From: Streptomyces sp. NBC_00091
Lineage (GTDB): Bacteria; Actinomycetota; Actinomycetes; Streptomycetales; Streptomycetaceae
DNA length: 64,000 nt
Direction of reading: 5' to 3'
NCBI RefSeq assembly: GCF_026343185.1
Contig: NZ_JAPEMA010000001.1
Location: 310,001-374,000, forward strand
The notes under the pieces were generated by a model that did no database searches, was not told the origin of the DNA, and saw nothing but the letters and a program-made list of their open reading frames with translations. Shown here piece by piece: positions 42,777-53,765 of the stretch. Every line of letters begins with the position of its first letter. Position 1 is the stretch's first letter. A program made the position numbers and the translations under genes.

Positions 42777-44051
42777 TCAGGACACCGGCCGGGAGTCCTC
42801 CCACACCGACTCGAACTCCTCCCGGTAGGTCTGGAACAGTCCGTGGTCGGCGTCCTTCGGCACCCCGTGCCCGCCCCCGCGCAGCACCAGGACCGGCGCC
42901 TCCATGCCCCGGGCCCGCCGCAGGTACGACTGGACCACCGCGATGCCCGAGGACTGCCCCTCCACCAGGTAGGCGGTGAAGCGCGGCGTCTCGTCGAAGA
43001 CGTGGATGTCGAAGCGCGACGGGTCCTTCAGCCCCGCCCGCACCCTGCGCACGTGCAGGATGTTCATCTCCACCGAGCGGCTCAGCTCGCCCTTGCGAAG
43101 CCCCAGCTCCCGCTCGCGCCGCTTGACCGCGCTGCTCGCCGGGTTCAGGAACAGCAGCCGCACCCGGCAGCCCGCCTCCGACAGCCGGACGAGTCTTCGG
43201 CCCGAGAAGTTCTGGACCAGCAGGTTGAGGCCTATACCGATGGCGTCCAGCCGGCGCGCACCCCCGAACAGGTCCTCCGCCGGGAGCTGCCGCTGCAGGC
43301 GCACCCGGTCCGGGTGGACGGAGATGACGTCGGCGTACCGGTCCCCGACGAGGTCCTCGACGGCGTCGATCGGCAGCCGGTTCGCCGAGGGGCTGCCCGA
43401 GCCGGCGCCCAGCACCTCCAGCAGCCGCGCCGAGGCACGCTCCGCCTGCTCCAGCACCGGCCGCGACAGCGCCCGGTTGCGGGAGACCACATTGCGGGTG
43501 ACCTCCAGCTCGTCGAGCGCCAGCTCGATCTCGCGCCGGTCGTCGAAGTACGGCTCGAAGCACGGCCAGTGCTGGACCATCAGCTCCCGCAGCTGCGGCA
43601 GCGTCAGGAAGCTCAGCACGTTGTCGTCGGCCGGGTCGAGGAGGTAGCCCTTGCGCCGGCTGACCTCGCGCACGGCCACCGCCCGCTGCACCCACTCCTG
43701 CCCGGCGGGCCCCGCGGCGGCGACCACCCAGTCGTCCCCGCCGTGCACGGGCTCGTAGACGGGCCGCAGCACCGCGCCCACCACCGACCGCAGCCGCTGC
43801 TCGATGAGGTTCAGCCAGATGTACGCACGGCCCGCGCGCTGGGCCCGCGTACGGACCTCGCTCCACGCGTCCGCGCCCCAGTCCAGCTCGGCCCCGGCCC
43901 GCGCCTCCCCCGCCGCCGGCGGGGCCAGCGACACCGCCGCCCCGGCCGCCGCCGCGCCCGGCACACCGCCCGACGCCCCGCCAGGGGCGTCCGCCGGGCC
44001 ACCCTCGTGACCGCTGTCACCAGGGGGCAGCTCCAGACCTCCCGAGCTCAC
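42777..44051 (-). CDS. SAV2148-family HEPN-domain protein
   Basis: This 424-residue protein belongs to the SAV2148 family, which NCBI describes as HEPN-domain proteins of streptomycetes. After an N-terminal low-complexity tail (about 60 residues, Gly/Ala/Pro) comes a helical domain with AYIWLNLIEQRLRSVVGAVL and an Arg-x6-His arrangement (RPVYEPVH) that fits the HEPN ribonuclease motif. The C-terminal half (RLVRLSEAGCRVRLLFLNP; FDETPRFTAYLVEG) resembles a PLD-like or nucleotide-binding fold. The GTG at 44051 is preferred; a GTG at 44096 would add 15 residues. It is divergent from glgX. Confidence 0.85.
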   Translation of the reverse strand: MSSGGLELPPGDSGHEGGPADAPGGASGGVPGAAAAGAAVSLAPPAAGEARAGAELDWGADAWSEVRTRAQRAGRAYIWLNLIEQRLRSVVGAVLRPVYEPVHGGDDWVVAAAGPAGQEWVQRAVAVREVSRRKGYLLDPADDNVLSFLTLPQLRELMVQHWPCFEPYFDDRREIELALDELEVTRNVVSRNRALSRPVLEQAERASARLLEVLGAGSGSPSANRLPIDAVEDLVGDRYADVISVHPDRVRLQRQLPAEDLFGGARRLDAIGIGLNLLVQNFSGRRLVRLSEAGCRVRLLFLNPASSAVKRRERELGLRKGELSRSVEMNILHVRRVRAGLKDPSRFDIHVFDETPRFTAYLVEGQSSGIAVVQSYLRRARGMEAPVLVLRGGGHGVPKDADHGLFQTYREEFESVWEDSRPVS

Positions 44052-44347
44052 CCGTGCACCGCCTTCTGCGTCTGGACGCCCGTCTCCAGTGATCACGGAA
44101 GGGTACTCCGCGCACGCGGCCCGACGCAGCCCGAAGCGGCCCCATGTGACCCCACGCGCCGTGGTCCGGCCGTCCGTTGACCCATTATGTGATGCCCGGA
44201 CAGTCCTCTGACCCGCATATCAGCTCTCCGGTTCACCCGTCGGCAGCATCCCAAGTCCACGCGTGCGGACCCTCTTTCGGGGAAGATCTGGCAGTGACGT
44301 GATCCACGCCGGATCGAGCCGGACCAGGACGGGAAGAGGAGTTGGCT

Positions 44348-46441
<2,094 letters not shown>

Positions 46442-46462
<21 letters not shown>

Positions 46463-46516
46463 GCGGGTGCTTCAGCGCCCGGCTTAAGCGGGTGCTTCAG
46501 CGCCCGGCGTAGGCGG
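46442..46516. repeat. Three tandem 25-bp repeats across two convergent gene ends
   Basis: A 25-bp unit beginning GTGCTTCAGCGCCCGGC occurs three times (starts 46442, 46467, 46492) with one or two changes per copy. The first holds the last codons and stop of glgX; the third holds the last codons and stop of the MFS gene on the other strand. It looks like a recent duplication between the two stop codons. Confidence 0.9.
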
Positions 46517-47780
46517 ATCCGGCCCCGGCCCCTTCGGGCGAGGCGGTCTGCTGGGCCGGGATGAAGACCTTGGCCGCGGGCCGGGCGGAGGGCACCCGGG
46601 TGACGAGGGCGATGGTCAGGCACAGCGCGGCCGCTCCCACCGCCACCGCGAAGGCCCCGGCGGGCCCGTACGACTCGGCGAGCCGCCCGGAGACGGCCAG
46701 CGCGAGGGCCTGCCCGGCCACCAGCGAACTGGCGGCGAAGGCCATCGACTCGGCGAGCCGGGACGGCTCCACGACGCGCTCGGTGAGCGCGAACGCGGTG
46801 ATCAAGTGCGGGGCGTAGGCGGCCCCGAGGACGGTGACGACCGCGTACAGCGGCCACAGGGTCTCGGTGAACAGCAGCGGCACCGAGAGCAGCAGCGCGG
46901 CGCCGGTGGCCACCCGCCAGCGCAGCCGCAGCCCGAAGCGGGCGGGCAGCGCGCCGAGCGCCAGACCCACCGCGGCGCTGACGACGCCCATGGCGGCGTA
47001 CACGATGCCGGCCTGGCCCGGGACCCCCAACTGCGCGGTGAGCGAGGCGATTCCCGCCTGACAGGCGCCGAACATGGCGCCCTGGAGGGCGAGCGAGCCG
47101 CGGACGGCGTGGACCACGCGCGGGTGGCGGACCCTGACCCGCCCGCCGCGCGCCCGCGCGGGGGAGCCCGCGGTGACGGTGGCGGTCGGGTGCAGGGCGT
47201 ACGCGGTGGCGAAGACGGCGACGAGGGCGGCCGCGCCGCCGAGGGCGACGGCCGGGTGCGCGACGAGCGCGGCGAGTCCGACGAGGGCCGGGCCGAAGAC
47301 GAAGGACACCTCGTCCAGGGTGCCTTCGAGGGAGTGCACAGCGCCCACCACGCTCTCGTCGGCCTTCGCGCGGTGCGCGAGCGCGACGGAGCGGGTGCGG
47401 GCGAGCGGGCCGATCAGCGGTACGGAGGCCCCGGTGACGGCGCCGATGGCGGCGAGCGGGACGGTCGCGAGGCCGCCGAGGGCCCCGGCGACCAGCGCGG
47501 CGGTGGCGACGGCGTTGACGGCCGCGGCGGCGAGGACGACGGGCCGCTGCCCGTGCCGGTCGGCGAGCCGGCCGAGGACGGGCCCGAAGACCACCTGGCC
47601 GGCGGAGAGGGTGCCGCCGACGATTCCGGCCGTGGCGAGCGAGCCGCTGGTCTCGGCGACCAGCAGGACGCTCCCGAACTGGGACATCGCGACGGGCAGT
47701 CGGGCGAAGAACGAGAGGAGCGGGAGTAGGGGCCCGGTCAGGGCGATGACGTGTCGATAGGTACTGACGGTTCCAACCAC
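46497..47780 (-). CDS. MFS-type transporter
   Basis: This 427-residue membrane protein has about 12 hydrophobic helices and the MFS loop 2-3 motif (GPVLGRLADRHGQRPV). Ala and Gly dominate, as in putative drug or metabolite exporters of the genus. The C-terminal tail is short and ends within the tandem repeat. Substrate is unknown. A GTG start lies 83 bp from the divergent treY start. Confidence 0.88.
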   Translation of the reverse strand: MVGTVSTYRHVIALTGPLLPLLSFFARLPVAMSQFGSVLLVAETSGSLATAGIVGGTLSAGQVVFGPVLGRLADRHGQRPVVLAAAAVNAVATAALVAGALGGLATVPLAAIGAVTGASVPLIGPLARTRSVALAHRAKADESVVGAVHSLEGTLDEVSFVFGPALVGLAALVAHPAVALGGAAALVAVFATAYALHPTATVTAGSPARARGGRVRVRHPRVVHAVRGSLALQGAMFGACQAGIASLTAQLGVPGQAGIVYAAMGVVSAAVGLALGALPARFGLRLRWRVATGAALLLSVPLLFTETLWPLYAVVTVLGAAYAPHLITAFALTERVVEPSRLAESMAFAASSLVAGQALALAVSGRLAESYGPAGAFAVAVGAAALCLTIALVTRVPSARPAAKVFIPAQQTASPEGAGAGSAYAGR

Positions 47781-47862
47781 TTGATCGAGACTAACGCGGC
47801 GCAGTCACCCGGATGCATTGGGTAATGGCACGGAATCGCGCGGGCTGGGTACGTACGTTCTC

Positions 47863-50127
47863 ATGACCCTGCGGTATGCAAGCAGTCAATCGGGATCCGA
47901 AGTTCCTGCGGCCGTCACTCCGGCGTCGACCTACCGTCTCCAGCTGCGTCCGGAGTTCCCCTTCGCCGCGGCCGAGGCAGCCGTACCGTACCTCGCCTCC
48001 CTCGGCGTGTCACACCTGCACCTCTCCCCCGTCCTGGAGGCGGTGCCCGGCTCGGCGCACGGGTACGACGTCACCGACCACGCGCGGGTACGGGACGAGC
48101 TGGGCGGCGAAGGGGGTCTGCGCGCGCTGGCGGCGGCCGCGCGGACGCACGGGCTCGCGCTGGTGCTCGACATCGTGCCGAACCACATGGCGCTGCCGGC
48201 GCCGCTGCGGCTCAACCGGCCCCTGTGGGAGGTGCTGCGGGAGGGGCCGCACTCTCCGTATGCACGGTGGTTCGACATCGACTGGGAGGCGGGCGGCGGG
48301 CAGGTGCTGCTGCCGGTGCTCGCCGGGCCCGAGGAGCCCTGCGAGGTGGACGCCGGGGCGGACGTACTGCGTTACGGGGGGCTGGAGTTCCCCCTGCGCG
48401 CCGGTACGGCCGACCTGCCGACCGCGGAGCTGCTGGCCGCGCAGTGGTACCGGCCCGCCTGGTGGCGCGAGGCCCGCACGGCCCTCAACTACCGCCGGTT
48501 CTTCACCATTTCGGACCTGATCGGGGTAAGGGTGGAGGACCCCGCCGTCTTCGCCGCTACCCACGCCAAGGTGCTGGAGCTGGTACGCGACGGGGTGGTC
48601 GCGGGCCTGCGGATCGACCACGTCGACGGGCTCGCCGACCCCGAGGGGTACCTGCGGCGGCTGCGGACGGAGGCCGGCCCCGGCTGCTGGGTGGTCGTCG
48701 AGAAGATCCTGGCCCGCCACGAGCGGCTGCCGCCCTCGTGGCCGGTCGCCGGCACCACCGGGTACGACGCCCTGCACCGGGTGGACGGGCTGTTCACCGA
48801 CCCGGCGGGAGCGGCGCAACTGGCCCGCGCGTACGGGGAGTCCACCGGCCTGCCCTCCTGGGAGGAGACGGCCTCGGCCGCCGCACGGGAGGTGCTGACC
48901 GTCGACCTGGCCGCCGAGCTGGCGACCCTCGAGCGGTGGGCCGGCCCGGAACTGGCCACGGGAGTACGGGAGTTGCTCATCGCCTCCCCGGTGTACCGGA
49001 CCTACCCCGGCGGACCGGGACCGTCGGCGCCGACCCTGGAGCGCGCCGCCGCGCGCGCGGGGACGGACGCGGTGGAAGGCGTACGGGACCTCCTGCTGCG
49101 GGATCCCGCCTTCGCGGCGCGCTTCGCCCAGACCTCGGCGGCCCTGCGCGCCAAGTCCCTCGAGGACCGCGCCTTCTACCGCTGGGCCCCGCTGCTGTCG
49201 GCCACCGAGGTCGGCGGGGAACCGGGGACCCCGGCGGTGTCGGTCGCGGAGTTCCACGCGTACTGCGCGCAGCGCGAACGGGACTGGCCCGCCTCCGGGA
49301 CGGTGCTGTCCACGCACGACACGAAGCGCAGCGCCGACGTACGGGCGCGGATCGCGGTGCTGTCGCAGGCCCCGGAGGCGATGGGGGTGCCGGGCGGGCC
49401 CGATCCGCAGCTGGCCTGGGTGGCCCGGCAGAGCGCGCTCGGGCTGGGCGAGGCACCCGAGCGGGCCCCCCGGCTGGCCGCGGCCCTGCTCAAGGCCGCG
49501 CGGGAGGCGGGCCTGCACACCTCCTGGACCGACCCCGACGAGCGGTACGAGGCGGGCATCGCGGATCTGGTGCCCCCGGAGGCGGTGGGGTTGCCGCCGG
49601 AACTGGCGCAGGCAGCCCGGGCGAACCTGCTGGGGATGACCCTGCTGCACCTGACGATGCCGGGGGTGCCGGAGGTCTACCAGGGCTCCGAGTACGAGTA
49701 CCGGGCGCTGGTCGACCCGGACAACCGCCGCCCCGCCGAATTCCCCCGCCGGGCGCTGGCCGCCCTGGACGCGGGCGCCGCCCCGCGGGGCCTCGCGCAG
49801 GAGAAGCTCGCACTGACGGCGACCCTGCTGCGGCTGCGCCGCGACCGGCCCGAGCTGTTCACCGGCTACGCCCCCCTGCCGGCCCGGGGCCCGGCGGCCG
49901 ACCACTGCGTGGCCTCCGCCCGCCCGTCCGGCCTCGTCACGGTGGCCACGCGCCTCTCGCACCGCCTCACCACCGCAGGCGGCTGGCGCGACACCACCCT
50001 CCCCCTCCCCCCGGGCCGCTGGCACCCCGCGTACGGACCCCCGCGCGGCACCCCGTACGAGGGCCGGCTCCCCCTGTCGCAGCTACTGACCGACCACCCG
50101 GCGGTAGCCCTGGTCCGGGAGGAGTAG
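47863..50127 (+). CDS. treY: Maltooligosyl trehalose synthase
   Basis: TreY turns the reducing end of a maltooligosaccharide into a trehalosyl unit, which TreZ then releases as trehalose. The 754-residue protein has the GH13 motifs typical of TreY: TYRLQLRPEFPFAAAE at the start, LDIVPNHMAL, LRIDHVDGLADPEGYL, VVEKILARHE and the TKRSADVRARI segment near residue 485. The ATG at 47863 is chosen by family fit; the ribosome-binding site is weak. treZ lies at the right end of the window, separated by the cassette region. Confidence 0.95.
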   Translation: MTLRYASSQSGSEVPAAVTPASTYRLQLRPEFPFAAAEAAVPYLASLGVSHLHLSPVLEAVPGSAHGYDVTDHARVRDELGGEGGLRALAAAARTHGLALVLDIVPNHMALPAPLRLNRPLWEVLREGPHSPYARWFDIDWEAGGGQVLLPVLAGPEEPCEVDAGADVLRYGGLEFPLRAGTADLPTAELLAAQWYRPAWWREARTALNYRRFFTISDLIGVRVEDPAVFAATHAKVLELVRDGVVAGLRIDHVDGLADPEGYLRRLRTEAGPGCWVVVEKILARHERLPPSWPVAGTTGYDALHRVDGLFTDPAGAAQLARAYGESTGLPSWEETASAAAREVLTVDLAAELATLERWAGPELATGVRELLIASPVYRTYPGGPGPSAPTLERAAARAGTDAVEGVRDLLLRDPAFAARFAQTSAALRAKSLEDRAFYRWAPLLSATEVGGEPGTPAVSVAEFHAYCAQRERDWPASGTVLSTHDTKRSADVRARIAVLSQAPEAMGVPGGPDPQLAWVARQSALGLGEAPERAPRLAAALLKAAREAGLHTSWTDPDERYEAGIADLVPPEAVGLPPELAQAARANLLGMTLLHLTMPGVPEVYQGSEYEYRALVDPDNRRPAEFPRRALAALDAGAAPRGLAQEKLALTATLLRLRRDRPELFTGYAPLPARGPAADHCVASARPSGLVTVATRLSHRLTTAGGWRDTTLPLPPGRWHPAYGPPRGTPYEGRLPLSQLLTDHPAVALVREE

Positions 50128-50149
50128 CGGCTCACGGCGCGGGCCCGCT

Positions 50150-50171
50150 ATCTCCCCCTCGAGGGGGAGAT
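50150..50171. terminator. Perfect 22-bp palindrome after treY
   Basis: ATCTCCCCCTC and GAGGGGGAGAT form an 11-bp stem with no loop bases, 22 bp after the treY stop. This is the likely terminator. Confidence 0.75.
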
Positions 50172-50252
50172 GGCCGGTCGGTGGCTGCCCACCCGCCCCC
50201 TTGCCTGCGGGTCCGGGGAGCGGGGGTGCGGGGTTCCGGTCGGGCGGTCTCG

Positions 50253-50556
50253 GGGAGGGTATGGGGGTTTCCCGTCAGTCTCATCGTCCTTCCGTGTCGG
50301 GCCGGCCTGTCAAGGGCGCTCACTGCGTTCGCGTCGCTTCGCGATGGCCTTCGGCCACCCTTGACAGACCGTCCCGCCCCGGAAAAACGAAGACTGCCGG
50401 GAAACCCCCAAAAGAACGGCACGGTCCATGGTTGAAGGGACGGCCCTGTCAGCGATGAGGCGAGGGGCCGGGGGCCGCATGCCCGCACGAAACAGCGACC
50501 ACCACACTGCGCGGAGCACCCACACGCATCAGATCGCTACGCGCTCCTCATATCTC
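50253..50556. repeat. Left copy of the long inverted repeat bounding the cassette
   Basis: About 220 bp (50253-50470) match the reverse complement of 57393-57606 with few differences, and two shorter blocks (around CCCGCACGAAACAGC and the end AGATCGCTACGCGCTCCTCAT) continue the match. The core is itself palindromic: GGGGGTTTCCCGTCAGTCT near 50265 and AGACTGCCGGGAAACCCCC near 50391 are imperfect complements. The last codons of the HAD gene lie in this copy. The gap 50172-50252 holds nothing I recognise. Confidence 0.85.
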
Positions 50557-51125
50557 GGCGTCCGACCGCCGTCCCTGGCTGGTACCGCCTCAACCCGTAC
50601 CTGATGGGCAGTCCATTCCTGTATCTCCACCAGGTGTGCCGCCTGAAGGCCGACGTAGGGGTTCGGCTGGACAAGCAGCGTGGGATGGCCGCGGGCGGTC
50701 CGTTCGGCAGCCCAGGCGTGGTCAAGGTCGGTGAAGTCGTCGTCGATCCAGGCGACCGCTGACCCGCCAAGCCACGGTTCGACGTGATCGCGCTTCCATA
50801 GGTAGCCGTTGGGGTGACTGGTGGTGATCTGGGGGTAGGGGAGGTCGAGGTACGGGAACTCCGGCAGTCCGAGGAGCGGCGCGACGATGGTGGTGGCGTC
50901 CTTCCGCCAGCTGGTGCACCACACAGGGGCGACGGGGCCGTCGGTCAGGAAGCCGGCGAGCAACGGGCCGTGGGCGGGATTGAGCCAGATGGGCACCGGG
51001 GCGTCGGGGTTGCGGCCCGCCGGTAGGACGGTGTGGCGGACGTGCGTGGGTGGGGTGCTGCCGTCGGCCGCCGGGAACGGTATGAGGACGCCGTCGACGT
51101 CCAGGAGGAGGTGGGGCAGGGGCAT
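50529..51125 (-). CDS. HAD-fold phosphatase of the SAK (RNA-repair-associated) type
   Basis: This 198-residue protein has HAD motif I (LLLDVDGVL, Asp9 and Asp11), the VWCTSWRKDA segment as motif II, and motif IV acids in AWIDDDFTD. The layout, including PTLLVQPNPYVGL, resembles the HAD domain found in 'Swiss Army Knife' RNA repair proteins (PF18143). ATG 51125 is chosen because GGAGG stands 5 bases upstream; ATG 51137 lacks this. It is the last gene of a four-gene operon, and its final codons run into the inverted repeat, so the C-terminus may differ from relatives. Confidence 0.82.
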   Translation of the reverse strand: MPLPHLLLDVDGVLIPFPAADGSTPPTHVRHTVLPAGRNPDAPVPIWLNPAHGPLLAGFLTDGPVAPVWCTSWRKDATTIVAPLLGLPEFPYLDLPYPQITTSHPNGYLWKRDHVEPWLGGSAVAWIDDDFTDLDHAWAAERTARGHPTLLVQPNPYVGLQAAHLVEIQEWTAHQVRVEAVPARDGGRTPRYEERVAI

Positions 51126-51140
51126 CGTTGCCTCCATCGG

Positions 51141-51833
51141 TCAGCGTTTGCGGGCGGTGATCAGGAGGGTGGTGGGCCACGGATCGAGGGGCGGGTGCCG
51201 TAGCTCGGTGGCTGAGGTGATCCGCAGGCCGGTGCGGGAGAGGTGAGTGGCCCAGCGGTGGGCGTCGAACTCCCAGCGGGCGATGGGCAGCCGGGTGCGG
51301 TCGGGCATGGTGACGTAGTCCTCACGGGGACGGTCGTCCGTGGATGGATGTCTTCCGGCCCGTGCCGGGTGGGGTACGGAGAAGGCCAGTACGCCGCCGG
51401 GCACGAGGTGGCGGGAGATTGCGGCGAGCAGAAGCTCCGGAGCGACCAGGCCGACGGCGCCGAATACCGAGTAGACCGCGTCGAAGGTCTGGCCGGTGGC
51501 CTGGAGGTGGTGCAGCGCATGGCCGGCGGAGAAGGTGGCGCCCTTGATGTGGCCGTAGTGCGACCGCGCTCGCCGTACCTGGAGGCCCACCAGGTCGACG
51601 CCGGTGACGCGGGCCTGGTGGTGTTGGGCGAGGTGGGCGACGTTGTGGCCGGGACCGCAGCCCAGCTCCAGGAAGCGCTTGCCGCGCAGGTCCCGGCCGA
51701 GGATCTCCGAGCCGGGGCCCAGACCGGGGTGGGTGCTCCACTCCATCCGTGTCGGAGGAGTGAGGGCGTGGGCCGGGGCGGTGGTCAGGCGCTGGGCGGC
51801 GTGGGCGTACCAGGGGGAGACCTGGGCGAGCAC
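51141..51833 (-). CDS. SAM-dependent methyltransferase (class I)
   Basis: This 230-residue methyltransferase has motif I (FLELGCGPGHNVAHL), the acidic loop (VTGVDLVGLQVRRA) and FDAVYSVFGAVGLV as motif IV region, followed by PGGVLAFSVPHP. The residue types suit a small-molecule or nucleobase target rather than DNA, but the substrate is unknown. The GTG start follows directly on the stop codon of the kinase gene (TAGGTG), so the two are translationally coupled. Confidence 0.85.
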   Translation of the reverse strand: MLAQVSPWYAHAAQRLTTAPAHALTPPTRMEWSTHPGLGPGSEILGRDLRGKRFLELGCGPGHNVAHLAQHHQARVTGVDLVGLQVRRARSHYGHIKGATFSAGHALHHLQATGQTFDAVYSVFGAVGLVAPELLLAAISRHLVPGGVLAFSVPHPARAGRHPSTDDRPREDYVTMPDRTRLPIARWEFDAHRWATHLSRTGLRITSATELRHPPLDPWPTTLLITARKR

Positions 51834-52745
51834 CTAGACCTCCAGGAGTTGGACCACGTCGTTCAGGTGGCGGCGGACGACCGGGATGTACGCGAAATCC
51901 CTCGTCGGGTCGTTGATCCAGCGGATCGCCTGCTCCATGAACCATTCGACGGCCCACATGCGGTGCCAGCCAAGGGCCCACGCCTCGGCGGTCAGGCCAC
52001 CCCGGGCGGCGAGGGCGTCCTCGTGGCCGCCTGCGGTGACGTACTGCTCCAGGAACACCCTCAGCCGGATGGGACTGGGTGCGTGGGTGGTGCCGTGGTA
52101 CGAGGCGAGGTCGATCAGGCCGGGTCCGGTGAAAGACCGGGCGAAGTCGAGGAGGTGCCAGCCGTTCTCCCCGATGTGGATGCTCGTGGGGTGGAACTCC
52201 GAGTGCACCCAGCCGAACGGGTCGAGCGTCGCCCCCTGGACGCGGGCCTCGGCCGCGGCCGAGATCTTCCCCAGAGCGGTCTCGATGTCGTCGCAGTCCG
52301 TCCACCGGTCGGCCTTCCGCAGCCGCTGGAGGTGATCGAGGGCTCGGCCGGGCAGGGCCGCGAGGCCCGCGCCGTCGAGGAGGGGCAGGCCGCCGGCCGG
52401 GCGGGCGGCGTGGAGCATCATGGCGGCGGCGACGCCGTCGAGGTCGTCGGCGTCCCGTACCGGGGCGCCGAGGTCGTCCATGAGCATGCCGAGCCACTTG
52501 TCCTGCACGGCGGTGGCGTGGAGTGCGGGGACCGGGAGCCCGCGCTGGTGGGCGATCCGCAGGGCCTGGGCCTCGCGGTCGAAGGGCTCCTTGGCGTACT
52601 TGAAGACGGCCGTTGTGCCGTCGGGGAAAGTGACGCGTTCGACTCCGGACATGCCCCAGACGCGGATCTCGGCGCGTTCGGGGAGGGGCTTGCCGACGAG
52701 AGTGCACAGGTCGTCCAGCAGGGTGGCGGTGAGGCTCTGGTCCAT
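51834..52745 (-). CDS. APH-like kinase with altered catalytic loop
   Basis: This 303-residue protein has the phosphotransferase fold: MSGVERVTFPDGTTAVFKYA carries the nucleotide-binding Lys, and LLDFARSFTGPGLIDLASY the metal-binding Asp. The catalytic loop reads HSEFHPTSIHI in place of the usual HGD-x4-N, so the catalytic Asp is Glu and the Asn is Ser. It may still be active, or may bind a substrate without transferring phosphate. The ATG follows GGAGA. It is the second gene of the operon. Confidence 0.83.
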   Translation of the reverse strand: MDQSLTATLLDDLCTLVGKPLPERAEIRVWGMSGVERVTFPDGTTAVFKYAKEPFDREAQALRIAHQRGLPVPALHATAVQDKWLGMLMDDLGAPVRDADDLDGVAAAMMLHAARPAGGLPLLDGAGLAALPGRALDHLQRLRKADRWTDCDDIETALGKISAAAEARVQGATLDPFGWVHSEFHPTSIHIGENGWHLLDFARSFTGPGLIDLASYHGTTHAPSPIRLRVFLEQYVTAGGHEDALAARGGLTAEAWALGWHRMWAVEWFMEQAIRWINDPTRDFAYIPVVRRHLNDVVQLLEV

Positions 52746-52822
52746 GGCGGTCTCCAGGGGCTGGTGGGCTCCGGGGCGGGCGAGCGGGTCGGCCCGCCCC
52801 GGAGCCGTACGGGGGTTGGGCG

Positions 52823-53572
52823 TTACTCAGCCGCGGTCACACGGTGGGCGTAGACCTGCTCGATCCAGCCCGCCTTGAACTCGGCCAGGTCGTCACGGAA
52901 GTTCGCCATCGAGGCACCGTAGGGCGCGACGACCCCGCCGGACTGGTCCGGCACGGACTGGCAGCCGTGCACGAGCCGGCCGCCGAGGGCGGCGTGGGCC
53001 TTGATGGACTCGATCCGGCGGTGCTCGTTGAACCAGCCGCCGTGGTAGACCTCGTCGAGCATCCCGCCCGTCTCGTCGTCCAGGTCGAAGACGACGGAGG
53101 TGGCGGCGGGGAAGAACCAGCACGGGCCGACGTTGGAGATGTGGCCGTCCAGCTCGACCTTGTTGAGGGCCATCAGCGTGGCCGCCTCGCGCAGCATGCG
53201 CAGGTGGTCGGCGGTGATCTTCGGGAGGCCGAGGCCGGCCAGGTGCTCCTCGCGGAAGAGGTACGAGTAGACCCCGTACGCCGTCGCCAGCACGCGGGCA
53301 GCATCCGACGTGGACTCGCCCTGCTTCTTGATGAAGTCGAGCGCGAGCTGCTCGACCGCGCTCTCGGTGGTCTCGTGCACGTCGAGGAGCTGGGCCTTGA
53401 CCAGCTCCCAGTCGGCGACGAGCCAGGTGTTGGACTCGAAGCGGAAGAAGTACTCGGCCGGGTCGATGGTGATGCGCCGGCCGTCGACCTGGATGCCGGG
53501 CAGTCGGCTCCAGCGCGGGTCGAAGGCGTCGGGCAGCTCGACCGTGATGGTCGCGGTGTCGATGGTGGTCAC
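52823..53572 (-). CDS. Protein of unknown family, first gene of the cassette operon
   Basis: I do not recognise this 249-residue acidic protein. It begins VTTIDTATITVELPDAFDPRW and has a probable helical middle (LREAATLMALNKVELDGHISN) and a distinctive CWFFPAATSVVFDLDDETGG segment with neighbouring His and Trp (YHGGWFNEHRRIES). No membrane segment or signal peptide is visible. The GTG start follows GGAGA. It heads the operon that also encodes the kinase, methyltransferase and HAD protein, and faces the XRE-TPR gene across 193 bp. Confidence 0.8.
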   Translation of the reverse strand: MTTIDTATITVELPDAFDPRWSRLPGIQVDGRRITIDPAEYFFRFESNTWLVADWELVKAQLLDVHETTESAVEQLALDFIKKQGESTSDAARVLATAYGVYSYLFREEHLAGLGLPKITADHLRMLREAATLMALNKVELDGHISNVGPCWFFPAATSVVFDLDDETGGMLDEVYHGGWFNEHRRIESIKAHAALGGRLVHGCQSVPDQSGGVVAPYGASMANFRDDLAEFKAGWIEQVYAHRVTAAE

Positions 53573-53765
53573 CGTTTCTCCGTCTCTGATCGTCCGGGCC
53601 GGGGCATAGGAATGCCCGAGCCCGGTAGGGCGTACGGAACTTGGGGCCGCCCGGCCCGAGAGTGGGGCGGCTGTCGATAAGTGAACCGCCCGCTACGCAG
53701 AGTGGGTACGGTGTGACCGAGGTCAAGCGGTATACGCGGTTTACAGCTCCGGAGCGGAGGAGATC

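Noticed and set aside
50253..50556. Complete insertion sequence
   Set aside because: The repeat copies have no transposase-length ORF and no clear target duplication.
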